In this document: positions 9,614 through 18,257 of the stretch, piece by piece | Numbering within the stretch: the stretch's first letter is position 1 | Layout of the letters: each line of letters starts with the position of its first letter | Origin: Prevotella sp. | GTDB lineage: Bacteria; Bacteroidota; Bacteroidia; Bacteroidales; Bacteroidaceae | Assembly (NCBI GenBank): GCA_017556145.1 | Contig: JAFZCU010000054.1 | Span: 1 to 56,884, forward strand | DNA length: 56,884 nt | Direction of reading: 5' to 3' | Translations under genes and position numbers: made by a program | The notes under the pieces: generated by a model | What the model saw: only the letters and a program-made list of their open reading frames with translations | What the model was told of the DNA's origin: nothing | Database searches by the model: none

Positions 9614-9628
9614 AAAAATCCCCATTTA

Positions 9629-9660
9629 TTTGGCGGAATTCAAAAAAATGCATACTTTTG
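9629..9660 (+). promoter_or_regulatory. Textbook -33/-7 promoter for the kinase-like gene
   Basis: TTTG at 9629-9632, a 20-bp spacer, then TACTTTTG at 9653-9660 fit the Bacteroidota primary sigma factor consensus well. The coding sequence starts at 9682. Confidence 0.7.
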
Positions 9661-9681
9661 CACCATGAAAACATTTGAATC

Positions 9682-11187
9682 ATGATGAAAAAGGTATTAT
9701 TCTTATTTGTGAACCTACTCTTCTGCTGTACCTTTGTCTGTGCGCAGGAGGTCAAGAAAAGCGATCTGCAGCAACGGGCAGAGGCCGTAGATCCTCAGAA
9801 AAATATTGCATCAGCCCGTTCTTTGTATATCCACGCCTTCAACGACTATGCCAATAAGGGGCAAGTGCGTCAGGGCGTAGAGTGTGCGGTCAAGGCAACA
9901 GCCCTGTATTACAAGGAGAACTTCTGGAAAGAAGCTTTCGATTTGTTGCGTCGGGCAGACCAGACGATTATCGCCAGCCAGCTCCCTGCCAGCGAGAAAG
10001 CCGCTGCACACTATCTGGTCACCAAGGAGCGCATGCAGATGTATATGAAACTCAGAAAGGGTGAAAGCGTCAAGGAACAACTGAAAAACATGGAGAGCCT
10101 GGCCAGTCAGTCGAGCGACGAGACGATCAAAAACGACCTGCTGTATAATAAAGCCATCTATTACTATACATTTGGCATGAACACACAGGGCAATGCCGTC
10201 TTCAAAGAGATGGCCGACAAACTGACAGCCCAGAAGGATTACGACAAGGTCGACGAGGTCTACCAGACGCTGATTGCCAATGGCCGCAAGAGCAACAATG
10301 CCAATATGGTGGCACAGTCTTACAGCAACTATCTCGCCTGGAAAGATTCTACCAATGCCATCAAGCATGCTGATGAGATTGCTGCCCTGAAGAAGCAGAT
10401 TGCCGACAACGAGGCAGCCATCGCTGAGAGAGACAGTTCACTGACCACACGCTGGATCATCATCGTTGGTCTTGGCATCCTGGCCGCTGCCCTCGCAGCA
10501 GCCCTCATTGTAGGAGCCATCATCCTCATGCGTTTTATCTTCCTCACCCGCAAGCAGAAGAAAGTCATCAAACTGGCCAACGAGAGCAATGCCTTAAAGG
10601 CCAAGTTCATCAGCAACATCTCCGCGCAGTTGGAGCCTACCTTCAAAAAGCTCGACAGTCGTCAGCCGGAGGTGAAGGCCCTGCTCGACTTCTCCAACCA
10701 CATCCAGACGCTGTCGGAGTTGGAGAACACGCCTGATGATGCCATCCAACTGGAAGATACGCAAGTTCAACCCTTCTGCGAAGGACTGATGGACGGCATC
10801 CGCGACAAAGTAAAGAGCAAAGTCAACCTGACGGTGAATGCCCAGAAGATGAGCGCACCCCTTTATAAGGAATATGTCACCCACATCCTGAAACATCTGC
10901 TGGAGAATGCAGCAGAATTCACGCCAGAAGGTGGCAATATCCACCTGGAATTCAAGAAACGTGGCCCGCATTCCTACCAGTTCCTGGTGTCTGATACGGG
11001 TTGTGGAATCGCAGAAGAGCGACGCGAGGATGTATTCAAGCCCTTCCTCGAAATCCACGATCTCACAGAAGGCGACGGACTGGGTCTGCCCATCTGTAAG
11101 CAGATGGCCCTGAAGATGAAAGGCGACCTCGAGATTGATCCCCAATTCACAAAGGGCACCCGTTTCATCCTCGACCTACATTCGTAA
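9682..11187 (+). CDS. Sensor-kinase-like membrane protein lacking the phospho-acceptor His
   Basis: A 501-residue protein: signal peptide (residues 1-22), an extracytoplasmic alpha-helical region with TPR-like helices (about 35-225), a short coiled coil (about 228-252), one membrane helix (about 258-288), then a kinase-like cytoplasmic part. The HATPase domain looks intact: N box with N409, G1 DTGCGI at 438-443, G2 GDGLGLP at 464-470. In the dimerisation helix, however, the usual SHELRTPL is replaced by SAQLEPTF, so the phosphorylated His is Ala315. I therefore infer a pseudokinase, or a protein that phosphorylates or regulates a partner. It ends 38 bp before the convergent macro-domain gene, with a palindrome between. 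Confidence 0.85.
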   Translation: MMKKVLFLFVNLLFCCTFVCAQEVKKSDLQQRAEAVDPQKNIASARSLYIHAFNDYANKGQVRQGVECAVKATALYYKENFWKEAFDLLRRADQTIIASQLPASEKAAAHYLVTKERMQMYMKLRKGESVKEQLKNMESLASQSSDETIKNDLLYNKAIYYYTFGMNTQGNAVFKEMADKLTAQKDYDKVDEVYQTLIANGRKSNNANMVAQSYSNYLAWKDSTNAIKHADEIAALKKQIADNEAAIAERDSSLTTRWIIIVGLGILAAALAAALIVGAIILMRFIFLTRKQKKVIKLANESNALKAKFISNISAQLEPTFKKLDSRQPEVKALLDFSNHIQTLSELENTPDDAIQLEDTQVQPFCEGLMDGIRDKVKSKVNLTVNAQKMSAPLYKEYVTHILKHLLENAAEFTPEGGNIHLEFKKRGPHSYQFLVSDTGCGIAEERREDVFKPFLEIHDLTEGDGLGLPICKQMALKMKGDLEIDPQFTKGTRFILDLHS

Positions 11188-11197
11188 GATCACATTA

Positions 11198-11221
11198 AGG
11201 GCTCGCAAATTTGCGAGCCCT
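11198..11221. terminator. 24-bp perfect palindrome, likely bidirectional terminator
   Basis: Two 12-nt arms (AGGGCTCGCAAA and its complement) form a perfect palindrome between two convergent genes. The plus-strand side is followed by CTGTTTATT. The position fits a shared transcription terminator. Confidence 0.7.
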
Positions 11222-11225
11222 CTGT

Positions 11226-11717
11226 TTATTCTTGATAGTATTTTGCGTCACTCTCTGTGAAGCAGCAGACGATGATTTCACCTTGATAGCCATTTCGGAT
11301 ATGTTCTGACAGTACCTGCTTGGCTATGATGGCAGCCTCAGCTTTGGGAAATCCGTAGACGCCTGTGCTGATGCAGGAGAAGGCAATGCTCTTCAAGCCA
11401 TTCTCCTCAGCCAGACGCATCGCTGTGTCATAGCATGAGGCCAGCAACTCACGCTCATGGTAATTGCCACCATACCAGATAGGTCCTACGGTATGTATCA
11501 CCTTCTTACACGGCAGGTTGTAGGCATCGGTCATCTTACTCTGCCCGGTTTCGCAACCGCCCAATGTACGGCACTCCTTTAACAATCCAATACCAGCAGC
11601 CCTGTGAATGGCTCCGTCCACACCGCCGCCACCCAGCAAACTCCTGTTGGCAGCATTCACAATCGCATCCACCTTCAGCGTCGTGATATCACCTACTACA
11701 ATCTTTATTCCTTCCAT
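11226..11717 (-). CDS. Macro-domain protein, probable O-acetyl-ADP-ribose deacetylase
   Basis: A 163-residue single macro domain of the MacroD/YmdB type. Visible ADP-ribose-binding elements are GDIT at 9-12, NAAN at 21-24, the Gly-rich loop [10 protein letters not shown] at 29-38 and STGVYGFP at 117-124. Relatives hydrolyse O-acetyl-ADP-ribose and can remove ADP-ribose from acidic residues; the Asn and Asp used for catalysis in that class are in place (N24, D33). It is a cytoplasmic enzyme by lack of a signal. It follows the hepT gene on the same strand with a 57-bp gap and may be read through from the mntA promoter. Confidence 0.93.
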   Translation of the reverse strand: MEGIKIVVGDITTLKVDAIVNAANRSLLGGGGVDGAIHRAAGIGLLKECRTLGGCETGQSKMTDAYNLPCKKVIHTVGPIWYGGNYHERELLASCYDTAMRLAEENGLKSIAFSCISTGVYGFPKAEAAIIAKQVLSEHIRNGYQGEIIVCCFTESDAKYYQE

Positions 11718-11774
11718 ATCGTCGACTTACAATACACCTAAGCCCCACTCCGGCCCTCTCTGCCTGCTAAAGGG

Positions 11775-12167
11775 TCAAGAACTTCTATGCCCCAAATCAG
11801 AGATTATCTTTTCAACAATAGGAATCATTGTAGGGATATCCTCTTCAAGTGTTCGAAATACCACATCGGAGTCTATTTCAAAATAGTGGTGGGATATTTT
11901 ATCACGCATTCCCATAACGCCTTTCCAATAAACTTCTGGGTAATTTTTGAGCAATTGACCTTCAGTTTGTTTATCCAGGCCTTTGACAGTCTCACCTAAA
12001 GCAATAAGATTCATACAAATCGCATCAAGCCTCATCAAGCCTCCAGGAGAACATAAGAAATCATTAGGTGTCTCTACTACAGATGATCTTTCTGTAATGA
12101 GATCCAGCATAGCTTTTATCTTCTGAAGACTATCAAGCGTGATTTCTATATCAAACGTAGATTCCAT
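11775..12167 (-). CDS. hepT: HepT-like toxin (HEPN domain)
   Basis: A 130-residue all-helical protein of the HEPN/DUF86 family. The catalytic motif RX4HXY is present as RDKISHHY at residues 88-95. HepT toxins are RNases whose activity is blocked when a partner MntA nucleotidyltransferase adds AMP to the motif tyrosine. The start overlaps the end of the MntA-like gene by 17 bp, as expected for a coupled antitoxin-toxin pair. Role in phage defence or plasmid-like maintenance is known for relatives but not shown here. Confidence 0.88.
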   Translation of the reverse strand: MESTFDIEITLDSLQKIKAMLDLITERSSVVETPNDFLCSPGGLMRLDAICMNLIALGETVKGLDKQTEGQLLKNYPEVYWKGVMGMRDKISHHYFEIDSDVVFRTLEEDIPTMIPIVEKIISDLGHRSS

Positions 12168-12444
12168 CTCTTAAGATTCTCTGCCTGAGTAAACTATTCA
12201 TATTATCGCGAACACGAACCAAATCAACCTTACTATCTAATAGTTGTTCAAGTTCAGACTGAATCATGTCCAAGGTAAGAAAAGAGGGGGCCAGACCTTC
12301 GTAGCAGACATCAACATCGCTGTCTGGAGTTTGTTCGCCACGAGCTACAGATCCGAAGATACCAAGTTTGGTAATTCCATACTTTTTCTGAGCCGTTGGC
12401 TTGTAACGTCTCAGCAAACTTAATATCTCAGTTCTTGACTTCAT
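12151..12444 (-). CDS. mntA: MntA-like minimal nucleotidyltransferase antitoxin
   Basis: A 97-residue nucleotidyltransferase with the exact GSX10DXD signature: G31-S32, then D43 and D45. This is the active site of MntA antitoxins, which AMPylate HepT on its motif tyrosine. I take the ATG at 12442-12444 as start; an in-frame ATG at 12492 lies upstream of the -7 box (12470-12477) and cannot be on the transcript. The gene overlaps hepT by 17 bp. The promoter and a further 56 bp upstream are nearly the same as those of the five-gene operon starting at 17941. Confidence 0.88.
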   Translation of the reverse strand: MKSRTEILSLLRRYKPTAQKKYGITKLGIFGSVARGEQTPDSDVDVCYEGLAPSFLTLDMIQSELEQLLDSKVDLVRVRDNMNSLLRQRILRDGIYV

Positions 12445-12469
12445 ATCTTTCTGGCTTTCTTTCACTTCG

Positions 12470-12538
12470 CAAAGATAAGCATAATTTGGCAAACTACAAT
12501 CATTATAAGACGTTTTTTTGCAAAAATAGTGGAATTTT
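12470..12538 (-). promoter_or_regulatory. mntA promoter with upstream repeat, copy 1
   Basis: The -7 box TATCTTTG lies at 12470-12477 on the minus strand. Five bases upstream begins a 56-bp segment (12483-12538) that matches 18082-18137 without gaps at 49 of 56 positions by my count. The spacer 12445-12673 holds this element and, near 12607-12637, a weak ACCGG/CCGGT pair followed by T6; I see no gene in it. Confidence 0.65.
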
Positions 12539-12673
12539 GCACGTTTTGATTCATTCAGATGTGTATATGACCGTTTCTATGACCTTTGGCTCCAACAATT
12601 AGTAAAAGACCGGCGAAAAAGAGAGCAACAACCGGTTTTTTAGATATACCATACCTGCGAATGAATCTGATTG

Positions 12674-14221
12674 TCATTCTACTATTATGACAAGATAGTC
12701 ACTTGTAGACCAAAAAAGTTGAGGGTCAGTAATTCTGAGGACATATCGCATATTTTCATCGGGTCTTAAAGTGTAAGCACTAGAAGGATGAGACGTCAAG
12801 ACATTTGCTTTCTTGCTATATAGTTTGATCTCTTTGTCGATGCGGGTGTCAATCTTTGTGAAGTAGTCTCTGCTGGAGTCCATGAGCCTTGTCTTGCTAA
12901 AAGTACCATCATTCATCAGAATATTCTGCCTCATGAGTTCATTCTTTGTTCCGAACACAAACCAAGCAGTATACTGCTGTCTACTCTGCACAGAGCTATT
13001 CTGCACCTCTTTATTACTCCCATCCAATTTAAAAGTCACTGGCACAGTGTATTTTACACGTACTGCTGAACCTTTTTGCCTTCCAGGAATCCAATGAGGC
13101 ATGGATTTCACCACACGTATTGCCTCCTTACTAAGCGAGGGATCAACAGACTTGACGATCTTTTCATTAGTAATCGATCCATCGCGTTCCACCACAAATG
13201 TTACGATAACACGACCTTGTACGCCGTTTTCCTCTGCAACAACAGGATACTTGATGTTTTTAGAAAGGTATTCTAACATAGATTGTGAGCCACCTGGAAA
13301 TTGTGGCATTTCATCTACAACATCATACACCTTAGCTGGTTCCAAGACATGGTTGCTTTTGACAGAATTCCCAGCATTGCCACTATTAGGTGTCCGGACA
13401 GGTATTTCCTTTGTTTTGGCACTATCAGAGCCCTTTAAAACATCTTTCACTTCGTCCGTTAAATACTGTTGTATCTCTGAAAAGGGAATATCTTCCTGGA
13501 CATAGCCGGCTTCTGGTGCAGTAACTTCACGTTTTTGATACACAAAACGAACGCCACTCTGTATAAGATATGGTTCCGTAGTTGGTATGGGAATGTCGGT
13601 GTCAGGTTCATACATAAAATCTTTCATTTCACCTGGGAAATAGCTATTTAACAGTTTCTTGAAATTTGAGGTGGGAGGATCGGCAATGATTTTAAGTTTC
13701 TTGCCATCACTTTTACGAAATGTTTCACCATAACAATTTACGACAGCATTGTATGAAGAAGCCCATATAATCACAGTGACCTCAAAGGTAATAAAATCGT
13801 CGTTCTCTGCAATCTTTTTTATTACCTTTTCTTCTTCCATTGACTCCCATTCATAGGCTGCGCGCCTTTTCTTAAGAAGAGGTACACCCCCGACTCCATA
13901 ATAATTGATGACGGCCTGACCATTGGAAGGATCACCATTATAGCGCCCCATCGAAGCGGCACCGGAATAAAGATCAAATTCGAGAGCTTCCATGATAAAA
14001 GTCCTAACTCGTCTCATAAAGACAGGATTACCTTTCACTGGATAATCCACCTGTATTTTCAATTTGTGAGTTCTAGAAGAATCAGCAAAAGTATAGTTCT
14101 TTGTGGTATCATATTCACGGAGATTAAGACGCACAGAAAACTCCCCCTCTTGATTTCCTGACTGCGCAAAGAGTGAGTGATTCACTATTAAACATACAAT
14201 GATAAAAAATAATCTCCTCAT
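12674..14221 (-). CDS. Exported protein with DUF3298-like and central TonB C-terminal domains
   Basis: A 515-residue protein with a cleavable-looking signal peptide (ends SLFAQ at residue 20) rather than the membrane anchor of classical TonB. Residues about 25-250 resemble the RsiV/DUF3298 type of extracellular domain. A TonB C-terminal domain follows at about 300-405: VYDVVDEMPQFPGGSQSMLEYL, IKYPVVAEENGVQGRVIVTFVVERDG and MPHWIPGRQKG. About 100 further residues of unknown type end the protein. It lacks the Pro-rich periplasmic spacer of an energy-coupling TonB, so energy transduction is doubtful. It is the last gene of the five-gene operon, 9 bp after the corrected stop of the preceding gene. 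Confidence 0.72.
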   Translation of the reverse strand: MRRLFFIIVCLIVNHSLFAQSGNQEGEFSVRLNLREYDTTKNYTFADSSRTHKLKIQVDYPVKGNPVFMRRVRTFIMEALEFDLYSGAASMGRYNGDPSNGQAVINYYGVGGVPLLKKRRAAYEWESMEEEKVIKKIAENDDFITFEVTVIIWASSYNAVVNCYGETFRKSDGKKLKIIADPPTSNFKKLLNSYFPGEMKDFMYEPDTDIPIPTTEPYLIQSGVRFVYQKREVTAPEAGYVQEDIPFSEIQQYLTDEVKDVLKGSDSAKTKEIPVRTPNSGNAGNSVKSNHVLEPAKVYDVVDEMPQFPGGSQSMLEYLSKNIKYPVVAEENGVQGRVIVTFVVERDGSITNEKIVKSVDPSLSKEAIRVVKSMPHWIPGRQKGSAVRVKYTVPVTFKLDGSNKEVQNSSVQSRQQYTAWFVFGTKNELMRQNILMNDGTFSKTRLMDSSRDYFTKIDTRIDKEIKLYSKKANVLTSHPSSAYTLRPDENMRYVLRITDPQLFWSTSDYLVIIVE

Positions 14222-14230
14222 ACAAAAACT

Positions 14231-15132
14231 CTATTTTATGATTTTCTTTCCATTAACGATATAAACGCCAGAAGGAAGATGCTGCCACTTCTCTGCAAAA
14301 TCGCTCTGAGGAACAGAGAACATCAACATACCTGTTAGAGCGTAGACTGTCACCCTACCCTCTCTTCTCGCTGCCAGCGGTATCTCATCAATACCCGTTG
14401 CGCCATCCTCTGTAGATATTTTGTCACATTAAAGACTCTGCGCAGATTGTTCAGATACTGCTGCTTGTTCTGCTTATTATAGCGAACCTTCTGAGTGATG
14501 AAGCCTTCCGGATGTTTTTGGGTTATCACGTTGCCAGTAATAATGAGCGCATCATCGCTGAATATCTGATTGAGGAACTTGAGATCCTTCTGATTATAGG
14601 CTGTACGGAACTGCTCTACATAATCGAGTATCATCTGGCGACGACGAAGATCTGTCAATTCCAGATTGCTCTTGATGACATTCATATAGAGGTTCATAGA
14701 GATACAGAGATAGAAACTGACGACATTGCCTTGCTTGTCGAAGCTGATGACTGCCTCTTGGTATTCATCCTCATTAAACTCACGCTCACCAGTTGGCTTC
14801 ATCATCAGAGGAATGTTACGAATCTGATAGCCTGTACCCGTAGAAATGCAATGCTCAACAATCTCATCATCTGTACAGATGAAAGGCGTATTCTCCCATA
14901 GCATCCCCATAGAAAGCTGCACCTGTTGATTGACCCCCATGGCATAGAAGTTGAGGGTGCGATGATCAGCTTGGGCTGAATTTACCTCATTCAGAATGCG
15001 CTCGATGGCATTCTCCATTTTCGACTTTATAGTCTGATTGTCTATTCCATCAGAAATAGTGACCGATACAGCATGTGCTACTGGGCTATAGAGCGCCATC
15101 AGAAGTGTTAGCCAGAAAAAATGTCTTTTCAT
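14231..15132 (-). pseudogene. Exported protein of unknown function, frameshifted near its 3' end
   Basis: From the start at 15132 the frame encodes a signal peptide (ending VAHA) and a domain with an NTF2-like tail (FRTAYNQKDLKFLNQIFSDDALIITG), then runs into an unlikely basic tail and stops at 14350. From about 14415 another frame stays open to a TAG at 14231-14233 and encodes a plausible ending: STEDGATGIDEIP, RVTVYALTGMLMF, LPSGVYIVNGKKIIK, which resembles the Gly-rich C-terminal sorting-type tail of many Bacteroidota exported proteins. Adding one A to the A4 run near 14417-14420 restores one reading frame. The corrected stop lies 9 bp before the next gene, matching the tight spacing of this operon. 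Natural mutation, sequencing error and true frameshifting cannot be told apart here. Confidence 0.6.
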
Positions 15133-15147
15133 ACTTATTTCTCCTAT

Positions 15148-15843
15148 TTATTTAAACTGAAGCCAGATAGCTCCGCAATTTTTATAATTCCTTACATTGT
15201 CTTCTTTCAAAGAGCGCAGATTAAAGTGTTGTCCGTCTTCCGACTGGCGAAGCACAGCTACAACGCTGCCCTCCTTATCATACACAAACATATAGCATGG
15301 ATCGTCTTCAGGCAAAGAGGCATATTTTCCATAGGCCCGTATACGACCATCATTCTTCAAACCTTTGACGTATGGCTCAATATCATCAAATCTCACAATG
15401 GCAGCCATAGACTCCTCATCAGATGTCAGTTCTGGAACCAGTACTTCTTCCAGGATAGGAACAAATTCCTCTTCTACGGGTTCCGGTTCCTCTGCGATAG
15501 GAACGACATCACGTTTCTTAACATACACAAAGATACGATTGTATTTTCCTCTTTTTGTTAGCAGGGGGAACCATTTCTCCTTGGAGTTATTCACCAGCGC
15601 CTCAGCATTCTCATTGGGATAATTGCTGCGCAGCCAGTCGTAGAGTTTCAACTCCAAAATTGCCTGGGCGCCTGACTGGGCTTCAAGAGCATCTTTCATT
15701 GTTGATTCAGCATAGATGAATGAAGTATCACGCTTGATGGCATTGATATCATTCAGCGCATCAGCACTTCCCGTGTCCTGAGCCTGGCCAGAGAAACAGC
15801 CCAACAGGAAAGCCCCAAATAATAATAATTTCTTCATTGCCAT
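15148..15843 (-). CDS. Exported protein of unknown function
   Basis: A 231-residue protein I do not recognise. It has a signal peptide ending at about residue 21 (GQAQD). Residues 20-115 are helical; 116-145 form a Glu/Pro/Val-rich acidic stretch (EEPEPVEEEFVPILEEV) that could be a flexible linker; the C-terminal 85 residues look like a small alpha/beta domain. It overlaps the upstream gene by 10 bp and precedes the next by 15 bp, so translation is likely coupled within the five-gene operon. A periplasmic or outer-membrane-facing location is inferred from the signal peptide. Confidence 0.7.
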   Translation of the reverse strand: MAMKKLLLFGAFLLGCFSGQAQDTGSADALNDINAIKRDTSFIYAESTMKDALEAQSGAQAILELKLYDWLRSNYPNENAEALVNNSKEKWFPLLTKRGKYNRIFVYVKKRDVVPIAEEPEPVEEEFVPILEEVLVPELTSDEESMAAIVRFDDIEPYVKGLKNDGRIRAYGKYASLPEDDPCYMFVYDKEGSVVAVLRQSEDGQHFNLRSLKEDNVRNYKNCGAIWLQFK

Positions 15844-16805
15844 TTTATTTTTCGATGATTTATATTTTCTTTCTGAAACAGGTTCTTAATATTATGAGTC
15901 GGAATATAGGGCGTCATACGGACTTTCAAAACAGAGTTCTTGTCAGAAACGAACTTGTCAGGTATAACCACAGAGAGCATGTGATTAAAGCCTAAGTCCT
16001 GATTCTCTGCAATGACCAATGCCAAAAGGCCATCCTCACGTTGCTCCTCGATGCCACAATAAACCTTCATCCCCCATTCAACACAATAATCAAGCCACTG
16101 ACGGAGTGAAATGGTATAATTGATGGTTTTCAATCCATAGACAGACTGCTCTACATACATCTGGAAATCTGCATCAGGGATCAGACCATGAAACAAGTTG
16201 GCTGCAGAATAGTCAAGATGAGCCTCATTGAAATAGGGACTGAACGCTTTGTCTACATTATTATATATATAATAGGTGGCATCGTTGAAACTCTCAAGTT
16301 CCAAATAGCCAGTCTTCGAAACGAAAATACCATCCTCTATCATATCTTTTTCCATTTGCATCACAACAGAGTCTTTGCAATGAGAAGAGGCCAGAATGGT
16401 TTCTTTAAACTTCTGCTGCGCTTCTTCCTGCTGCATGCCAAGCAACAAATCATACTGAGCTGGGAATACAATGGTAATGAAAGGCTTATCCTGCTTTTTC
16501 CACTCCACTTCATAATTTGGATATGACAGATTGATAGAGAAAGGCATGGTGTCGGCAATCTGAGAGAGGTCAGACAATTGGCCATTGCGGAAATAGACTT
16601 TATCATCGGCCATCTTAGTTGAGACAGTCGTGCGCTTCTGCTTTGGCAACTCATTGAAATAACGTTCCAAGAAATCCATGACAATGACGTGGGAACGACT
16701 GGCAATTTCTCGCTGCTCAGGACTGAACAGTTTCAAGTCCTGAGAAGAGGCGGATGTACAACACATCACCATCAACAGAAATATATAGACAGAGCGTCTT
16801 GACAT
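15834..16805 (-). CDS. Exported protein of unknown function
   Basis: A 323-residue protein I do not recognise. The N-terminus is a signal peptide ending near residue 21 (CTSASSQD; the Cys residues lack a clear lipobox). The rest is rich in aromatic and acidic residues and looks globular, with no repeats or membrane segments. It sits second in the five-gene operon: 10 bp after the Ig-like gene's stop and overlapping the next gene by 10 bp. Its constant company of exported proteins suggests a shared envelope role, but no function can be assigned. Confidence 0.7.
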   Translation of the reverse strand: MSRRSVYIFLLMVMCCTSASSQDLKLFSPEQREIASRSHVIVMDFLERYFNELPKQKRTTVSTKMADDKVYFRNGQLSDLSQIADTMPFSINLSYPNYEVEWKKQDKPFITIVFPAQYDLLLGMQQEEAQQKFKETILASSHCKDSVVMQMEKDMIEDGIFVSKTGYLELESFNDATYYIYNNVDKAFSPYFNEAHLDYSAANLFHGLIPDADFQMYVEQSVYGLKTINYTISLRQWLDYCVEWGMKVYCGIEEQREDGLLALVIAENQDLGFNHMLSVVIPDKFVSDKNSVLKVRMTPYIPTHNIKNLFQKENINHRKIKWQ

Positions 16806-16815
16806 TGCCTAAAGA

Positions 16816-17941
16816 TTACTTTCCAATAAGTATACTACCCTTTGCCTTGTTATCGGAACCATACCAGATACCTTGTACCAAATGGCCCTCTGACCACTCA
16901 CCTACCACATAGTCACCAGGACTTGCCATCCGTCTCTTCGGATCTCTACTATCGATGACGTGGGTACTCTTAAATTCCATACGGCCTTTTACGTCATCTG
17001 GCCAAGTTCCCTTAAAGGTGGCATAACCAAAATCCTTAGATCCGGATGATTTAGTCGCTGCCGATTGTGCAGGCTTAGTTGTTTTAACTGTAGCTGGTTT
17101 GGAAGCGGTTGATGCTGCTGGTTTGGGAGTTGTTTTTACTGTATTCTTGGGAGCAGACGTTTGAGCAGGCTTTGAAGCTGGCGCTGGAGAAGGCTTTTGA
17201 GTTATCACAGGTTTCTGAGATGGGGCTGGATTCTGCGCTGGAGCAGGTTTCTGGGCTGAAGTCGGAGAATTTTGCGGATTATCAGTCTGAACAATAGCAG
17301 CATTACCTATCACACCAGTTCCCTCAACCGAAACGATAGCCGTATCAGCAACACCAGTACGATCGGAAATTGCAATAATCTTGGCTACGCCAACCTTTAT
17401 CGCCTCAACCTTACCTCTTGGCGACACTCTCGCTATAGATTCATTGGTCGAAGACCATAAAATCATTTCATTCTGGTTTTCTGGTGTAAAATTCACTGTC
17501 AGTTGCTGATGTCCACCTGGCCTCAAGACAATGGGCTCTCCTATAATATCCAGGGTCTGCATATCAACATCAGGATCCAAGACAGTATATTCGCAAGTAG
17601 CAAACAGTTCATTTTGATCCTTAACAGAAACTTTGACTACTGCAGTTCCAGCATTACAACCCATCACGACACCATCTGTGACTTTAACGATGTTTTCGTC
17701 AGATGAGTTCCATATAAGAACTGGTTTAGCTTCTTCAGGCTTCACTGTAACAATAAGCCGGTCAGTCTCGTCAATACCAAGGGACACATTTGTCTTGTCA
17801 AGGGTCAATGTCTCGACCTTTGGTTCTCCACGAAATCATGGCTGCAAGTGCAACGCCAATAAAAACAACAACGACAATAAACTTGGAATGGTTAGTCTTG
17901 TCTCTCTTGTCAGGTTCCTTTATCCAACGATCTTCTTCCAT
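16816..17941 (-). pseudogene. Membrane-anchored Ig-like (Big2) and MORN-like protein, frameshifted
   Basis: A first frame from the ATG at 17939-17941 encodes a 22-residue charged cytoplasmic tail, a membrane helix (KFIVVVVFIGVALAAMI), and then stops at 17798. A second frame, open from about 17845, encodes GEPKVETLTLDKTNVSLGID, two Big2-type Ig-like repeats, a linker of about 100 residues rich in Pro, Ala and Lys, and a C-terminal MORN-like domain (ATFKGTWPDDVKGRMEF, VVGEWSEGHLVQGIWY). Dropping one T from the TTT near 17844 joins them into one protein of about 374 residues. In the second frame alone only a TTG at 17808 could start translation. The joined product would be a single-pass inner-membrane protein reaching into the periplasm. 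It is the first gene of the five-gene operon. Confidence 0.65.
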
Positions 17942-18068
17942 ATTGGTAAACTCAATCAATAATACACACGGCCCGATGTAGTTAATATTGTTTTTTAGGT
18001 ATGACATTGAGAAAGTGTGAGCCAAACACTTATTATGTCATGTCTGTGACAGATTTTCCACCACGGTG

Positions 18069-18137
18069 CAAATATATGAAAAATTTAGCAAACTACATAC
18101 ATTATAACCCGTTTTTTTGCAAAAGTAGTGTAATTTT
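18069..18137 (-). promoter_or_regulatory. Promoter of the five-gene operon with upstream repeat, copy 2
   Basis: The -7 box TATATTTG lies at 18069-18076 on the minus strand. The segment 18082-18137 upstream repeats the one before mntA, at the same distance from the -7 box. The 5' leader to 17941 would be about 120 nt. Confidence 0.6.
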
Positions 18138-18257
18138 TTTCATTTTCACTACATTTCATCGATTTTTCATCGTGTTTCGTCTATTATTTGTGAGTTTTAC
18201 ACTCATATGTTCAGATAGTCTTTTCGCGTCGTCCGAATAGTTTCAACGATTGAAAGG

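Noticed and set aside
18001-18240. Open frame of 79 codons on the plus strand
   Set aside because: It runs through the operon promoter and repeat, is A/T-rich and resembles no protein.
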